From positions 1 to 64,000 of the forward strand of contig CAYZKY010000004.1 in assembly GCA_964478815.1 (NCBI GenBank): DNA of 64,000 nt, given 5' to 3'. Below the pieces are notes generated by a model that was given only the letters and a program-made list of their open reading frames with translations, ran no database searches and was not told the DNA's origin. This DNA comes from DASVNK01 sp964478815 (GTDB taxonomy: Bacteria; Verrucomicrobiota; Verrucomicrobiia; Limisphaerales; SXQI01). How positions within the stretch are numbered: the first letter of the stretch is position 1; each line of letters begins with the position of its first letter. Position numbers and translations under genes: made by a program. Positions 10,901 through 25,900 of this stretch are shown here, in pieces.

Positions 10901-13900
10901 ACTGACGACATCGCCATTCAGGAGGACACGCTCAACCGGCACTTGGCTGACGGTATCGACGGCAAGCGCAATGGAATTCGTGAGGAACAGACCCCCGGCT
11001 TGCGTGCGGGCGGCGAGGAGAGCCACCGAAGCCTCCAGAGGATCCAAGCCCGCTCCGACGGCCGCGAAGACCTCGAATCGAAGCTCTGCCGCGGTAATGT
11101 TCAGCGCGGAGGCATTGGCATCCGCCACCGATGAGGTGGTGGAGAGGATGGCGATGCCACCGGTGACGGTGCGAGCCACCGCAAGCTGCACCAAGCCATG
11201 AGCTTTGACGCGGATATTGCCATCGACGGCAACAAACTGGGCATCGTCGCCGATGGCGGAATCCATCGTCAGAGAACCGGTGCGGGCTTCGAGATCGATC
11301 GAGCCCGAGCCAGAGGTCGACACGTCGCCTGCGACCGCGAGGCGGAGCGAATCGCGAGCGATCAAGGAGATGCTGCCCGTGCCGCTCGAGACCGGCGCTT
11401 GAACCAGGAGATCGCGGGCGGAGGAGCTGCTCCCTTGCGCGACGATCAGAATATGGCCGGCGGCCCCCGCAGAGACGGCGTTGTCGATGCGGATGCTGCC
11501 GTCGACAGTCGAGAGCACAATCGGGCCGCCGTTGGCAGTCGTGATGCCAGCAAGCGGCGTAATGGTCGCGGGATGGCTGGCGACGCCGGCGTTCGGCGCG
11601 ACCCGCTGGACTTGAATGTCGGCGACAGTCCCCACGATCAAGGCTCCCGCATTGCTTGCAAAGACTCCGCCGCCACCCGCCTGTGCGGCGAGTGTGCCGA
11701 CACTCACATCGAGCGCGTTCCCCAGGCCAATCCCGCCGCCAGCGACCAGGCGAGTGGAAACCGCGACGATATCGAGGTCGGTATCGCCGTTATCCGTGAT
11801 GTCGCGGCCGGCGGTGAGCGAGACGATGTTGGCATTGGCGCGGATGAAGCCGATGGCGATGTCCAAGGCCGCCTGGTAGCGGATGGGCGAGCCGGTTTGC
11901 GCGACCGCGCCGTCCGCCATGGTGATCGAACCGGCCAGCGCCTCGACATCAATCGTGCCCGCAGTGCTGAGGTCGCCACCCGCACCTTGATCCACATTGG
12001 CCGCGGCCAGGAGCGTGAGGTGGCCGGAAACGGAGGCGACTCCCGCATCAATGGACAGTTCCGCACCGACGCCTTGCGCGACGAGGCGAACGTTCCCAGC
12101 TCCGCCGGCCGAGATAGGCTGGGCGATGGAGAGGGTTCCGCCGAGCGTCTGAATGACCACACTGCCTCCCGACGCCGTACCGATACCGCCCCGTTCGAGG
12201 TCGATAATCTGAACGGTGTTGCCGCTCGGACGAACCCGTTGCACTTCGATCTGAGGAGCGAGGCCTACGACCAAGGCATCCAAATCGTCGACGAAGACAC
12301 CGCCCGAACCCGCAAGAGCGGCGATGGCGCCGGCGGCTGTCTCGAGAGCATTAGCGGAAGCACCGACCGATATCGAGGCGGACAGCGACAGATTGCGTCC
12401 GGCCAGATCGGTGCGGGTGGAACCTCCATCCGAGATGCTGCCGCCAGCGGCGATGACACTGATATCGCCCAGGCCGGCATCGACTCCGGTGAGGACGGCT
12501 CCGAGGGCAGCGCGGTACCGCATCGATCCGCCGTTCGATTGGGCGGAAGCGCCGTCGCCCATGACAATCGCGCCGGTCTGAGCTTCGAGATCGACCGTAC
12601 CGCCACCCGTGCTGATGGATCCGGCGGCCGGTTGGAGGAGGTCGCGCCCCGCCAGGAGGCTGACAGCGCCCGAGCCACTCGCAAGGGCAGCGTTCAGCAT
12701 GAGATCGAACTGGGCCGCTCCGGTGGAGCCGCTTTGGAGGAGAATATTGCCGGAGCCGTGAGCATTGATCGGCTGCGAAACCGTGAGGGCACCGTTGCGC
12801 GTGATCGCGATCACGCGCCCGTTGGCGGAGTCGGTCGACAGGCCGTTCAAGATCGCATCGGTCTGGGCATTACCGGTTGGGATGGCACCGTCCGCCCCGA
12901 CACGATTGACCGTCACCGGCCCCACCGCGCCCACGACCAAGGCATCGAGGTCCGCAAGGAAGATTCCGCCGCCCGTGGAGACCGCAGCGATGGTTCCGAC
13001 GGCTGTGTCGAAGAGATTGGCGCTGGAGCCGATATCCAGACCTGCGGCGAGGCGGAGGGCCGAGGCCGTGACGGCGGCGACACTGTCGCCCAGATCGGAG
13101 ATAGAACCGGCATCGCTAAGCAGGCTGACGCGACCCGAACCGGCGATGATCGAGGCGATCTGGATATCGCCAAAGGCCGAGTAACGGATGTGGCCGCCCG
13201 AGGTGGCGGCGGCAGCTCCGAGAGCCATCGCGATCGGACCGCTGGCGGCGCGCAGGTCGATGGTGCCGGTGCCGCCGGTTTGAAGGCCGCCACCGCCAAG
13301 CTGATGGATGGCGCCATTGGCCAGGAGGCTCAGGCTGCCGGCCGTGGAGGTCACGCCGGCATTCAATTCGATGTTCTTGTCGCCGACGCCGGTGGTTCTG
13401 GTTTCCAGCAACACATGTCCATTTTGGGTGCGGACACCGACGCCATCGGCGTTGGCACCATCGTTCACGACGATTCCGCCGTTCAAGGCGGCCAGAACAA
13501 TCGGGCCAGTCTGGATCGACGCGAGATCGCTGAGGGAGACGTCGGACTGCGCCACCACCGACCCGTCGGTTTGGACGACCGAATAGTTGACGGCACCGGT
13601 CTGATCGATGACGACATCATCGAGTTCGATCAGGAACATGCCTCCACCGCCCGATTGGGCCGCCAAGGTTCCGGCGGCAATTTCGAGTGCGTTCGTGGAG
13701 GCACCAATCGTCAGACCCGCGGCAAGCCGCACGACCAAGCCGGTGACATCGATGTCCGCATCGCCGCCATCCACGATCAGGCGCGTGGCGGCGGTGAGGG
13801 CGACGGCGCCGGCCGGGGCGGCGATGCCGCCGACGGTGATGCGGTTATTGGCCCAGTAACGCACGTTGCCCGCCGTGGAAGTGGCGGTCGCGCCGTCAGC

Positions 13901-16900
13901 CATCGAGATGGCATTTTGCAACGCCACGGCGTTGATAGAGCCTGCTGTCGAAACATCGCCGAGCGCCGTCTGGATGAGATCGCGGTCTGCTTGGAGCATG
14001 ATATGGCCGCTGCCGGAGAACAGCGGGGCATTGAGGAGGAGGTCCTGGCCGGATCCCACGCTGGCGAGCCGGACATGGCCAGCGCCGTTCGCGGCAACTT
14101 GCTGATCGACCCTCAACTGGCCGGCGAGAGTTTCCAGGACGATGAAGCCGCCCGCGAGCGTGCGCAGGCCGCTGAGCGCGGCGTCGGAGACGCTCGTGAT
14201 GACGAAGTTGGAGTTCAGGTAGTCCACCGAAGCCGAAACGGTATCAACAACGACCGCATTCGCTTCGCTCAGGAAGATGTTCCCGCCCGCCTGGCCAGAG
14301 AGGAAGCCGACGGACGTATCGAGCGCATCCGCGCCGGTGCCGACGGCAGCGCCTGCTTCGAAACGCAGGCGGCTCGCCAGAATATTGGCCGCAGCAGCAT
14401 TGGTGTCATTGATGGAACCGGCACCGGCAATGAGCGTGGCGATGCCGGCGCCGGCATTAAGCACGCTGAGACCCAATTCGACGCCCGCGGCATAGCGAAT
14501 CGTGCCGCCACTGCTGACGGTCGATGCTCCCGCCGACATGACAACCGATCCGGAAATCGCGCGAACAAAGGCGCTGCCGCCATTGCTGGAGATTTGCCCA
14601 TCTTGTTGAACCGAGCCGCCGCTTTCGAGAATCACATGGCCGTTACGGGCAGTCACGCCACTACCTGCGCTGTTCAACACCAGCAAGCCCGAGGCGGTGA
14701 AGAGCGAGATGCTTCCAGAAACCGTACTCAGATCGGTCACGGTGACGCCGTCCAGTTCCTCGATCACGATATGGCCATTAGCCAGCGAGAAGGCAGCCAA
14801 AGTCCCCACGGCGGTGTTAAGATCGATACCGCCCGCCGCTTGAACGAACAGCTCTGGAGCAGTCACGATCGCGGTGGAAGGCGTGGAAACACCACCCTGG
14901 ATCGAACGCAGCGTGATCTTCTCCGGCCCATGCACATTGCCCGAGAGGCCAATGGTCGAGCCGAAGATCACCGTGGCGTTCGTTAACACCGATTCGCCAA
15001 GATCGACATCGCCGGCCAGGGCGGTATCCCCACCGGCAAGTGCGACACTGAAGGGCACGGAGGCCGCGTTGATCACGGTCATGATCTCCTGAATGGTGTG
15101 GGCCACGCCAGCGGTGGCATCCAAGAGGCGAGCCTTGACCGTCAGCACTTTGGAGATTCCGGAGTAAACCGCGCTGACCGTCGATTGATCGCCGTGGAGG
15201 AGAGCGATCGTTACGCCGTTCAGATCGACGCCGGGAGTCTTGGCGGTGAAGCGGAGATCGTTCGCGGAGCCGGGGAGCGGGACGATAGCCGCCGCAGCCA
15301 GCAGATCGGCGCCGCCCACGGAGATATCCGAAATGACCGTATCGAACAAACCGGAACCGGCGGTGCCCCCACTGCCGTAATCCATGCCGGCAGAGGCTTC
15401 GAAAGGCAGGCTGGCGGCATTCACCGCGGCCAAGACGGTCGCGGCCCGGGTGAGGAACAGGCTCACATTGATTTCGAGCAGCCGGACGCCGCCGGTTTCC
15501 GAATAAGTCGCGGCAGCGGTGTCGGTGCCGAGCGTGCCATCGTCGGTGATGCGGATGATGACTCCGTTCATGGACGAACCGGCCGTGCGAGCCGTGAATC
15601 GGAGGTCATTCAACAAGCCGGGCGAACGAATTTCGACGGAGGAAAAAGTCAAGTTGGAGCCACCCTGGCTCAAGGCCGTGAGAGCAGCCAATTGGCCCGC
15701 GGTGACCGGATCGGCCGCGGAATCCCAGCCGATGCGCACTTCCTTCAGATTCGCGCTGAGAGCGGCCAGATCCTCGAGCCCGAGGTCCAGCACCGTGGGA
15801 TCCGTGGTCGCGGCGGAACCGATCTTGATCGGCACGGTGGAGTCGAGCGGACGGAGCGTCAGCACGCTGGTATTGACCCCCGCGCTGGTTACCGAGTTTG
15901 CGCCACCACGGAAGGCGATCTCGTTCGCGGTGAGAACAATATCACCCGAAGCCGCCACGGACAGACTGGAATCGAAGCTGAGTTCGGCCGCAGTGAGATT
16001 GAAGCGACCGGCGGTAACCGAACCGTGGAAGAGCGTGGATCGGCTGCCCTGGAGTTGGAGCAAGACGCCGTTGACGCTCGTGGTGCCGTTGAACAGGACA
16101 TCCTGGGCCGAACGCACGGTGAAGTCGCCCGCCGAGGTGACATTGCCCTTGAAGGTGATCGAGCCGGTCACGGGGTTGGTGGCGACCCGGACGGAGTCAG
16201 CTCCGGACGAGGTCGTGGTCAGATTCCCTTCGAAGATGATATTCGCGGTGCTGGAGATATCGATGGATCCGGCGGTCACATTGCCACGCGGCAGCGACGG
16301 CAAGAGCGGCGCGCCCAAGGTGATAACGTCGGTGGTATTTACGATACGGAACTTACCGCGGACATTGATGCTGCCGTAGATCGTAACTTTGCCCGCGGAA
16401 ATAATAGTGAGGTCTTCGAGCGCGACACTATTCCCGATATCGCCCTTAATCAACACCTGGCCGGTGCCCGCAACGATGGTCAGGCGTTCGGGCAGGCTTC
16501 CACCGTCGTTCGTGCCGTTGATATTGCCCTCGATGGTGATATCGCCTCCGCCGGGGCCGGTGCTGATGGTGATGTCCTTGCCGGCGCCGATGATGGCGCT
16601 GTCGTCGTACAGTTTGTCGTCGCCATTCGTGTAGACATCCGAATCCAAGGTCGTCGTAGCAAAGGAGCCTTCGAGGCGGATGCGGGCGCCGCCAATCGTG
16701 CTTAACACCCCGGCCACATGGATGGCTCCCGGGACACGCGGAGCGCGCACGGTAACGGAATCGCGGAAGGCATAGGATTCGATCTCGATCTTGTGGCGAC
16801 CGTCGGCGCGGCCAATGGTGATGCCATCGAACGAACCCGGGGCACTATCGCCAAAGCCGTTGATGATGTGCTCCAGCTCGGCGCTGCCCAGGTGGAAGGT

Positions 16901-19900
16901 GCCGGGAGCGGAACCGGCAATACCGATGGATTGCAGCGGATTGAGCGGCTGCAACACAAGGGTGCCACGGTCGGTATCGCTGCCGCCGGGCGTGCCATTG
17001 AACCAGCTCCGCAAGTCGGCGGAGATGGCGATCAAGTCGGTGGTGATGACGATATCGCCGCCACGCGCCTCGATCGCGGGAACCGAGGCGGAAGGACTGA
17101 CGATCGCCAGGTTTCCGGTCAGATTCAACAGCACGATGTCGCCACCCAAGGTGCGGAGGCCGCTGTCGGAATCCGCATAACCTTCAACCGCAACGTCGCC
17201 AACGGTCAGGCCGTCCAGTTCAGTAATGTAGATGCCGCTGGCGTTCGGGCCGGAACCACGGATGACCGCTTCGAGAGTCGTGACCTGGACGATGAGCGGA
17301 CGATCCATTTCGCCGAGTCCGCCATCGCTGACCAAGCGCAGGTTTTGCGCCCGCAGAACGGCCATCTCGCCCAGGCCTTGGGCCAGGGACGGCGGTTGAG
17401 TAACCGTCAGCAATTCCGAGACATCGAGGAGCATATCTGCATCGGTGGAGATCGACGCTTGCAGATCGAGCGTACCAGCGCGGAAGACGATGTTGCGAGC
17501 CATGTGGATGGCTCCCGTGACCTGCACCGTGCCGCCGTCGGCGATGACTTCGAGGCGGTTGAAGCCACGGTAGTTCACGGCGGATTCGCCGGGGCGGAAG
17601 ATTTCCTGGCCGGTCAGGCGGATCGTCTCGCCCGGCACATTGAGGCCGAGACGGCGAACCAGCGCGACGGAAGGCGACGCGACGATCTGCTCGAGGCGAG
17701 CGTTTAAGTGCTCGAGGCGGTTCGTGCCTGAATTCGTCCGCACGCCCAATTCGACGCTGAGATCGGCCGCCGTGATGCGGGTGAGATCGAGCGTATCCGA
17801 GCCGTTGTCACCGAATTCGAAGAGCGAATCGATGCCCCATCCGGGCGAGAAGATATACGTATCGTCTCCTTCCTCGCCGTAGAGGAGATCGGGCGCAGAA
17901 GTGCTCCAGAGCCGGTCATGGCCGGTGCCGCCATGGAGGATATTGGCCGAAGCCGAGGAACCACCCTGGAGGGAGTCGTTGCCCGAGCCGCCATAGGCAA
18001 TCACCGGAACAGCGACCGAAGGATCTACTTCGAGGATATCGTCGCCCGCACCGCCGTCGAAATAGATCATGGAAACCCCAGTATAGGTTTCGATCCCGAC
18101 GATCTCCCCATTCCGGAGCAGAGTGACGATGGTGTCAGCATCATCCATGCTGATCCGGAAATGTTCGGCGACATCGGCCGAGCCGTCGGCATCCTGGCGA
18201 CGCGCTGCATAACGACCGGCGCTCAGGACCAGCGCGTTGGCCGGGAGATTGTCGCTGATGCCGTCCGTCGAGGTCACGGTGATCGCGCCGCCCGATTGCT
18301 GCCCGAGGCGCGTGCCCGAGACGGACGGGATGCTGCCGTTGACGCTGACGAACGCGAGGTTGGACATTTGCCCCACCACTCCGAGGTAGTCCGTGTTCGG
18401 GAAGACATTGCGATCCAGGCTGAGGCCGCGCAACGATTTCGCGATCTGCTCGTCGGCCAGCGCCGAAACATCCGATTCGAAGCGGGAGCCGGCCGGCAAG
18501 GCGAGGTTCTCCGGCCCGCCATTGTTATCCATGATGAAGTAACGCAGACCGACGAGACCGACCGCAGCGCCGGTGACGGCATCGGTGGCAGGGCTCAACT
18601 CATCGAGATCGGCGAGACGATTCCCGCTCAGATTCAGGAACTGCAGGTTCGAGAGGAAGCGCAGTCCGCTCAGATCGGCGATGCCGTAGTAGGAGGCATC
18701 GAGTTCCGTAAGACGGAACAAATCGCTCGCGAAGAACCGTCCATGGGCGATCCTCGTCTCCCCATCGAAGCCGAGCGTGACCGGCAACCCGAGAGCCTGA
18801 GCCATGGCGGCTCGGAGTGCGGCATCGAGAATAAAGATTTCTGGATCCGAAGGCCGCGGCTGGATGACGGAGTTCTCCGACTGAGCGGGCAAGGCGCTGA
18901 ACTCGCCGACATCGGCATCACGGATTTCGGAAGGCTCGCCGATGAATCGATCCACGCCGCTGCCACCGAACAGCGCGTCCAAGTCGGCTCCGCCGATCAG
19001 AATATCCTCGCCTTCGCCACCGCGAACGGTGTCGCGATCGCTCGACGGATCTGTTTCGCCCGCGAACGGGGCGGACGCTTCGACCTGATAGAATTGAGTT
19101 CCATTCTGGACATTGGTGGAATTGAGCACCGCCGCACCGCTGGAGGCTCCGCTGAAATAGAGGTCGCCGCCCGAGGCGGTCAACTGGCCCACGGTGCCGG
19201 CTCCGACGAAGAATTGTGCGGCTTGAACACTCGTGCCGCCCACCCGGAAGATGGCGCCCGTATTCAAGCGGAAATAGAGCGTATTATCGACCGGGGCAAG
19301 GCTATTGATGCTGTCCGAGCCAACCGAAACGGTGTGGACAAGATTGGCGGTGTAAGCCTCGGTATTGTCGTAGATGCGCCAGAGTTGGTCACCCGTGGGG
19401 GCATCGACTACGAGGTAGAGCATGCCGTCGACCGTTACGGTGCGCTCGGTCGTGCGGCTGCCGAGCGTCACAAAATTGACGCCTTCGACCGCCGCCATCT
19501 CCTTGATCGGGCCGGTGAATCCACGGATAAATTCGGTGAGTTGCGAACCGTCCGCGGTGCGATAGCTGACCCACAGCTCAACCCCGTCGTTGGCGTTGAG
19601 CGGGGTGCGGTCCACGGCAAGATACAATCGATCGTTGACGGCGGCGGCGCGGAGCACAATCCCCGGCAGGGCGCCGGCGAAGGCAAAGGTGGTGCGACCG
19701 TCCGGAGAGGTGAAGGAACGCCAGAGCGCGGGGAACACCGAATTATTCGTGATGTAATAGAGATCGCTGCCGACTGGCGTAAGGAGGGTCGGCGTGCCGG
19801 GCACGGCGGCACCCGTAGACTGTGCAGTATTCCCAAGGGCGTTCCAGATCTCGAAGCCCGAAGCCGTGGCGACCAGGAAGTAGAAAGTCGAGTGCGAGAC

Positions 19901-22900
19901 CAAGAGGTTGTTCTGGATTCCGGACGTCGTGATCATCCACTGGCCGACATTCGACTCGAGTTGGGCCATGACGACGGCACCCGAACCGTCGTTGTTCAAC
20001 TCGAGCGATTTATCGAGGACGGAATCGTCGAATTGCGGCACAACCGTGAGTGAAGCCAGTATATCCGATGCGGTGGAGACTCCGCCCTGGATATCAATGA
20101 CGAGCGTGTCGATCTTCGAGGGGTCCGTGAAGTCGGTGAAAACAGATTTGGCCGTGCCGTCGACGATGACGCCAGAATCGTTCACCCGGACCAGAACTCC
20201 ATTGTAACGGGCGCCCTCCAGACGATCGCTACGGATCAGGAGGTCGTTATTCGTCCCCGGGATGCGAAGGACGCCGGTAGCTGACTGGCCAAGGACACCG
20301 CCGCTGGAGGTCAGACCGGCAGAAATGGTGGAAGAGTCGACGACGCCAGCGCCGGTATTTCCGGCCTCGGCGGGATCAATTGCGGCATTCCACGCGTCCA
20401 AGGCATCGACGGCCGCGACGATGGCCGCGGCGGAAGTGATGCCGCTATTGAGAGTGATCTTAAGCACGGTGCCATCGTAATCCGCGCGCGCCTGCGTGGC
20501 GGTCAACGAACCGTCTTGCGCGAATTCGATCTGTTTACCGTTCCAGGCCGGGCCGTCAACCGCAGCCGAGATGACGATGTCGTTGTTTGCTCCGGCCGGG
20601 CGCAACCGGAAGTTAGCGAATACGGCGTCGACACCGCCGGCCAGGGTAACTTGGGTCAAGCCGTTGACCGGGAGGAAGGCAATGGAGCCGCCCACCACTC
20701 CAGCAAATCCGAATAATGTATTGACCGCCTTGGCGATGGATGAGGACGTGGTCAACGCCACGCTCAGGCCGATGCGGAGCACGTCGTTTTCGAATCGGGC
20801 CGTGGCGGTGTTGGTGGTGATGGAGCCATCATCCACGAAACGAATCTGGAATTGAGGCTCCGCCAGGAGCAATGACGCCGCGCCCGGGAGATTAGCAATC
20901 TTGATGGTGCTCGATCCGCCGTCGTTCCGCCAGAGTTCGATCTGGCCGGAAGCAGTCCGGACGGCCGTGAAGTAGATCATGCCGTTCGCCGCGCCGATCA
21001 ACCGGGAACCGCTCGTGCCAGCGGGCAAGGTGAAGAGCAATGTCCCGCCCGACTCGGACTGGCCGGAGGCCGCATTCCACGACGACCGCCAGAATTCGAC
21101 GCGGTTGGTGAGCGCGTTGTCGACGGTGTGGTAGATCAGGCCATTCACGCTCACGGCCGAACCCGCTCCGTGGCTTCCCGGGAGGAGATCCGAAATGGCT
21201 GGTTCGGCCACGGTCACGCCGTCGCTATAGAACAGGCGCGACGTTTGCGTGAAGTAGAGACGCGATCCGGCCGCGCGGAAGTCCTGCGCGCCCGTGAGGG
21301 ACGCAGCGACACGCGTAGTTCCGAGAGTAGCATGCCAATCGATGAGGCCGTTGATGGCCTGGACAATTCGTTGCGCGGTGGTGACGCCGTTGCGATACCG
21401 GATGAGGATGGTGGAGCCGTTGTAGCTGGCCGAGGCACTGCCGTCGGTAATGGAGGAATCATCGACCAGCGAGACCTGTTTACCATTCCACTCGGCACCC
21501 AGATGCAGGCTTGAAAGCTCGATGGTCTCGGTAGCATTCGGCGCGGTAATCACGACGGACGCGACCGTGAGGCCGGATCCACCGGCAGTCGTACCACCGA
21601 CCAACGACGCGGCCGCCGATCCGCGTTGAGCAACCCAAAGCTCGCTGCCGACGGTGAAGAACAACTTGTCCTGGACGGCGATCAGATTCTGCGGGGCGCT
21701 TCCGAAGGCGGCACCGGCCAGTTTCTCCGCCACGCCCCCATTGACGCGCCAGAGCGCATAAGAAGAGGCACCATCCAAACGGACGAAATAGAGCGTGCCC
21801 GCGACATTGACGAATTGAGACAAGGTGCCGGCCAGGCTGCGACCGGTGACATCCTTGACCTCGACGGCAACGGTCCCGCTGGCCTGCCAGAGGCGACCGG
21901 AGATGGTGAAATAGAGCGTTCCGTCGACATCGATCAGATTGGCAGGATCGGTGGTGAGCGTTCCGGTGTTCGTTTGGACCGTTTCGCTGCCGGCGCCGGC
22001 AAACGGATCGTAGACGCGGAGGTAATAGGTGCCGGCGGCAAGGTTGCGCAGATCGATGATGGATTGACCGGCGAGGATCCGGCGGCCTTCGCTGTCCAAA
22101 ACATCGGCGAGCACGCCGTCCTGCCGAGCCGTGGTCACGACGAGGGCACTGCCGGTCTCGGCATCGGCAGTGAAGGTGCGGATCTGGAAGGCCTCGGCCG
22201 TGGTGGTTTCGATGCGCAAGGCCAGCCGGGTCCAACCGTTCTTCAGGAAAAGTCGAACGACATTGGTGAGGTCAATTTCGGTGACGGCGCCATCGGAAAC
22301 CGCAACGAAGACCGGCTCGGCCGTCAAGTCGCCGGCGGTAATCTGCAGGTCCGCTTCGCCGCGCAGGACGGAGACCTTGAACGGCGCAAGGACGCCACCG
22401 CTGAATTCCGCAAACGGCTTGGTCAGGCGGCTGCTGGCAGTGCCGGAGACCGGATCGCTACGGTATGCCCGGCCACCGATGAGGAAGAAGAGCTTCTCGC
22501 CGTAGGCAACCAGGTCCTGCGGGTTCTGAACCGGCCCGCCCGCATCCAGATTGACCGGCTGCGAACCGGCCGTGTTGGCCGAGAACAGGCGATTGTTGTT
22601 TATGAAGAAGACCAGGCCGCTGCCGCTTTGGGTAACGGCCACCAATTGCGTGAGCGGCGCCGTGTCAGAGAATCGTTCGACGGAGGCATCCGAATCGTTG
22701 ACGAAGAACAGCTTGTAGAGGGTGGCTCCCGCCTGGCCGGCCCCTGGAGCGACCACGGTGTAGAACAACCGCCCGCCGGCATCGATGAGGGTATCGATAT
22801 GCACGCCGGTGCCGGAGAGGACCGAATCGACGGCAATGGCAACGACGTTCTGGCCGGTCAGACGCCAGAGCTTCTGACCCGAGTTCGACGTAAAGTAAAC

Positions 22901-25900
22901 ACTCGCCCCCACCGCTGTGAATTGAGAGAACGCCCCCGGCGGCGGGAGAGTGCCGGAAACTGGAGCGGCGGTCGGATCCGTGTCGACCTTGCGCATGAGC
23001 GTGTCGATCCCACTCGAGATGGTGACGAACACGAGCGACGTGCCGGCAGCGATAAGGTCGTCCGGGTTCGTGACCAATTCAGTTCCCGAAGCGAGCGCGG
23101 GCGAACCGCCTGGGGCAAAGAAGTAGAGATTGCGCGCCGATTCGACACCCGTGGAGGAGCCACTGAAGTAGAGGTGACCGCCTGCAAGGACAAGCGGGAG
23201 CGGCAGGCCGCTGCCAGCGCCGGTGTTGACGCCGCGAACACGCGCCGTGGTGCCGTCAATGAGATACAATTCGACGCCCTCAGTGCCGCCAACTTCGGTG
23301 GCGCGAGCATAGGCCGCACCGCCCAGCACCTGGAACTGGCTGAGATTGCGGATGGCGCCGCTGCCATCCCCCGTCACCTTCGCGAACACCTCACTCGTGT
23401 TCATGGCGTACAGTTCTTCGGAGCCTGCCGCGCCTGCCATGAGGTAAAGATTGCCACCTGAGACGCCGAGCAGGGTCACGCTGACGACGCCCGATGGCAG
23501 GGTGGCGACCTTCGTCTCCTGCGAGCCGTCGCTGCGCCAGAGTTCCTCCGCCGAGGTCGCCGTGTTCAGAATAACAAGGTAATGGGTGCCGTTGAAATCG
23601 AAACTGACGGTATCGCCGGTGGCATCCAGATTTGCCGCCGAAGCGCCAGTGGCTTGCTCCACGGCGTTGATGGCTCCGGTATTGGCCGTTTCCGTGCCGG
23701 TGGCCGTGAAGAAGGGGTTCGACGAGCCATCGAGCAATCGTGAGACCGCGTCGATCACCTGCGCGGCGGTGGTGACGCCAGGGATGATCCGGACGGTGAG
23801 GATGCGATTGGTGGCATCGTAGGCGGCTTCGACGGCGGCGGTATTGGTGCGGTCATACTTGATCGTCACCGCGAAGTTTCCGGCTGTTTGGTAAACAAAC
23901 TGGATTCCGTTGTCGGAACCTTCCGGATTCACGGTGGCGCTCGCTTTGGTCGCATTCGTTCCACCGCTAGTCGTGGCGCGATCGGCGGTCAACGCACCGG
24001 TCTTGGAGGAATCGGTCGGGCTGGCCGTGACCGGGCTGGCCACCAAGGCGTTGACGACTTCAATGACCTTGTTGGCCGTCGTGTGGCCGGAATTGATCGC
24101 GAGGGTCAGCACTCCGCCGGTATAGGTGGCGGTGGCGGTGTCTGTTGTGACGGTATCCAGCCCACCATCGTCGACGAAAACGATGGGGATGTTCAATCCA
24201 GTGTCGTTGCCTGCCTCGGCCGTGAAGACGATGGCGGTTGTTCCGGAACCGAAGGAAACAGCGGCATTCGCCCCGGAAGCGGTAATATTGGCATAAGCCG
24301 CGGTGAAGACCAGATCCGCACCAGTGCCGGAACTCACGCTGGAATTGAAATCGGTGAGATCGCCAATCGCGCTGGAAATGTTCGCCGCGGACGTCGAACC
24401 GTTGGTGCGAATATTCACCGTGATCACGCCGGAGGCGAAAGAGGCCGTGGCGGTGCCACTGGTTAACGTCGCGCTGAGGACAACATCGACATTATTGAAG
24501 GCGGTTCCGACCGCAGCGGCTACCACGTCGATCGTGCTCGCGCCCAGGGTAAATGAACCGGAGGCAGCGGTGCCGTTGCTACCGCCCGAAGTCATGTTCG
24601 CCGAGCCGCTGCTGAAGACGCCCGTGGCGGAGCCACCGGCGGCGTCGAAAGTTCCTTCGGTATCGATGGCGGCGACAACGTGAGCCGTGGTGGTGCTGCC
24701 ATCCTGGCGGATATGAATTTCGATCGCAGGGCCGGAGGCTTCGGATGTCACGGTCGCCGTGGCCGTTCCAGACGCGAGATCCGCGATGAGAGTGATATCG
24801 GCGCTGTCGTTGACATCGCCGTTCGCGACTGCCGTAATCGTAATCGAATCTCCGTTGAGGGTGAACGAGCCGGTCGATTTCGCGCTGGTGCCGCCGCCGG
24901 AAGTCACGTTGTTGTGCGCGGCGTCGAAGACATCGACGGACGCCGAACCACCGGTGGCATCGAACTCGGCCAGCCCAGCGATCGCGGAGCGGACCCCACT
25001 CGTGGTGCTGCTGCCGTCTTTCCGGATCTGCACGGTGATCACGTAGTTCCCGCTCGTGCCGGAGAGCGCAGCCGTCGGCGATCCCGAATCCAAGGTGGCC
25101 TCAATGACGATATCCACATTGTTGTAAGCGGTGCCGGCAGAGGCGGCGGTAACCGTGATGGAAGATCCATTCAGCGAGAAGGAACCGGAGGCGGCGACCG
25201 AATTAACACCGCCCGAGGTCACATCCGCATAGCTGCCGGTGAAGAATTTTGCGGTGCTGCCCCCAGTGGCATTCAGGGCGGTTAATTCATGAATCTTGGC
25301 CGCAATGCCCGAAGTGGTGCTGGACCCATCGCGCGCCAATCGGATCGTGAGCGTATTGGTCGAGCCATCATAGGAGGCGGACTCCGCTCCCGCATTCTGG
25401 TCAGCCACCACCACGACATCGATGCCGTTAAAGTCGATCCCAACCTGCGCAGCGGTGACGGTAATATCCAAGAGCGTGCCAGTGGCATTCGTTCCGCCAG
25501 TTGTTACGAGGCGGGGGAGCAGGAGAGAAATAATTCCGGTGCGCGACGAATCGGTGGGGCCTGCGGCCACCGGGCTGGCCGACAGATCGTTGACCGCCTG
25601 GATGACTTTGTTCGCCGTCGTCACCCCACTATTGATCGTAATCGTCAAGACATTGTCGGAGTAAGTAGCGGTGGCAGTGTCCGTCGACCCTCCGGCATCC
25701 TTAAACACAATGGGAATCAGGTTGCCTGTCGTGCCAGCGGTTTTGGCCGTGAAGACAATATCGTTGTTTGTTCCCGTCGGATTGTAAGTGGCCTGGGCAA
25801 AGGCCGCGTCCACGCCCCCGCTCGTGACCGCATCGGCCACGTTGATGACGCCGGTGCCGTCGTTACTCGCGGCGAGGGCTGCCGTCCAGTAAGACTGAGT

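Noticed and set aside
7609..14590. CRISPR-like direct repeats
   Set aside because: The repetition is at protein level with diverged DNA and 630-700 base spacing. There are no short identical repeats with unique spacers.
11198..14986. Long plus-strand open frame (1,262 codons), with similar ones at 7988-10765 and 1787-4786
   Set aside because: They lie opposite the giant gene, have Arg/Gly/Asp-rich translations with no domain resemblance, and are what GC-rich codon use with few stop-complement codons produces. The minus-strand frame has recognisable domains over the same DNA.
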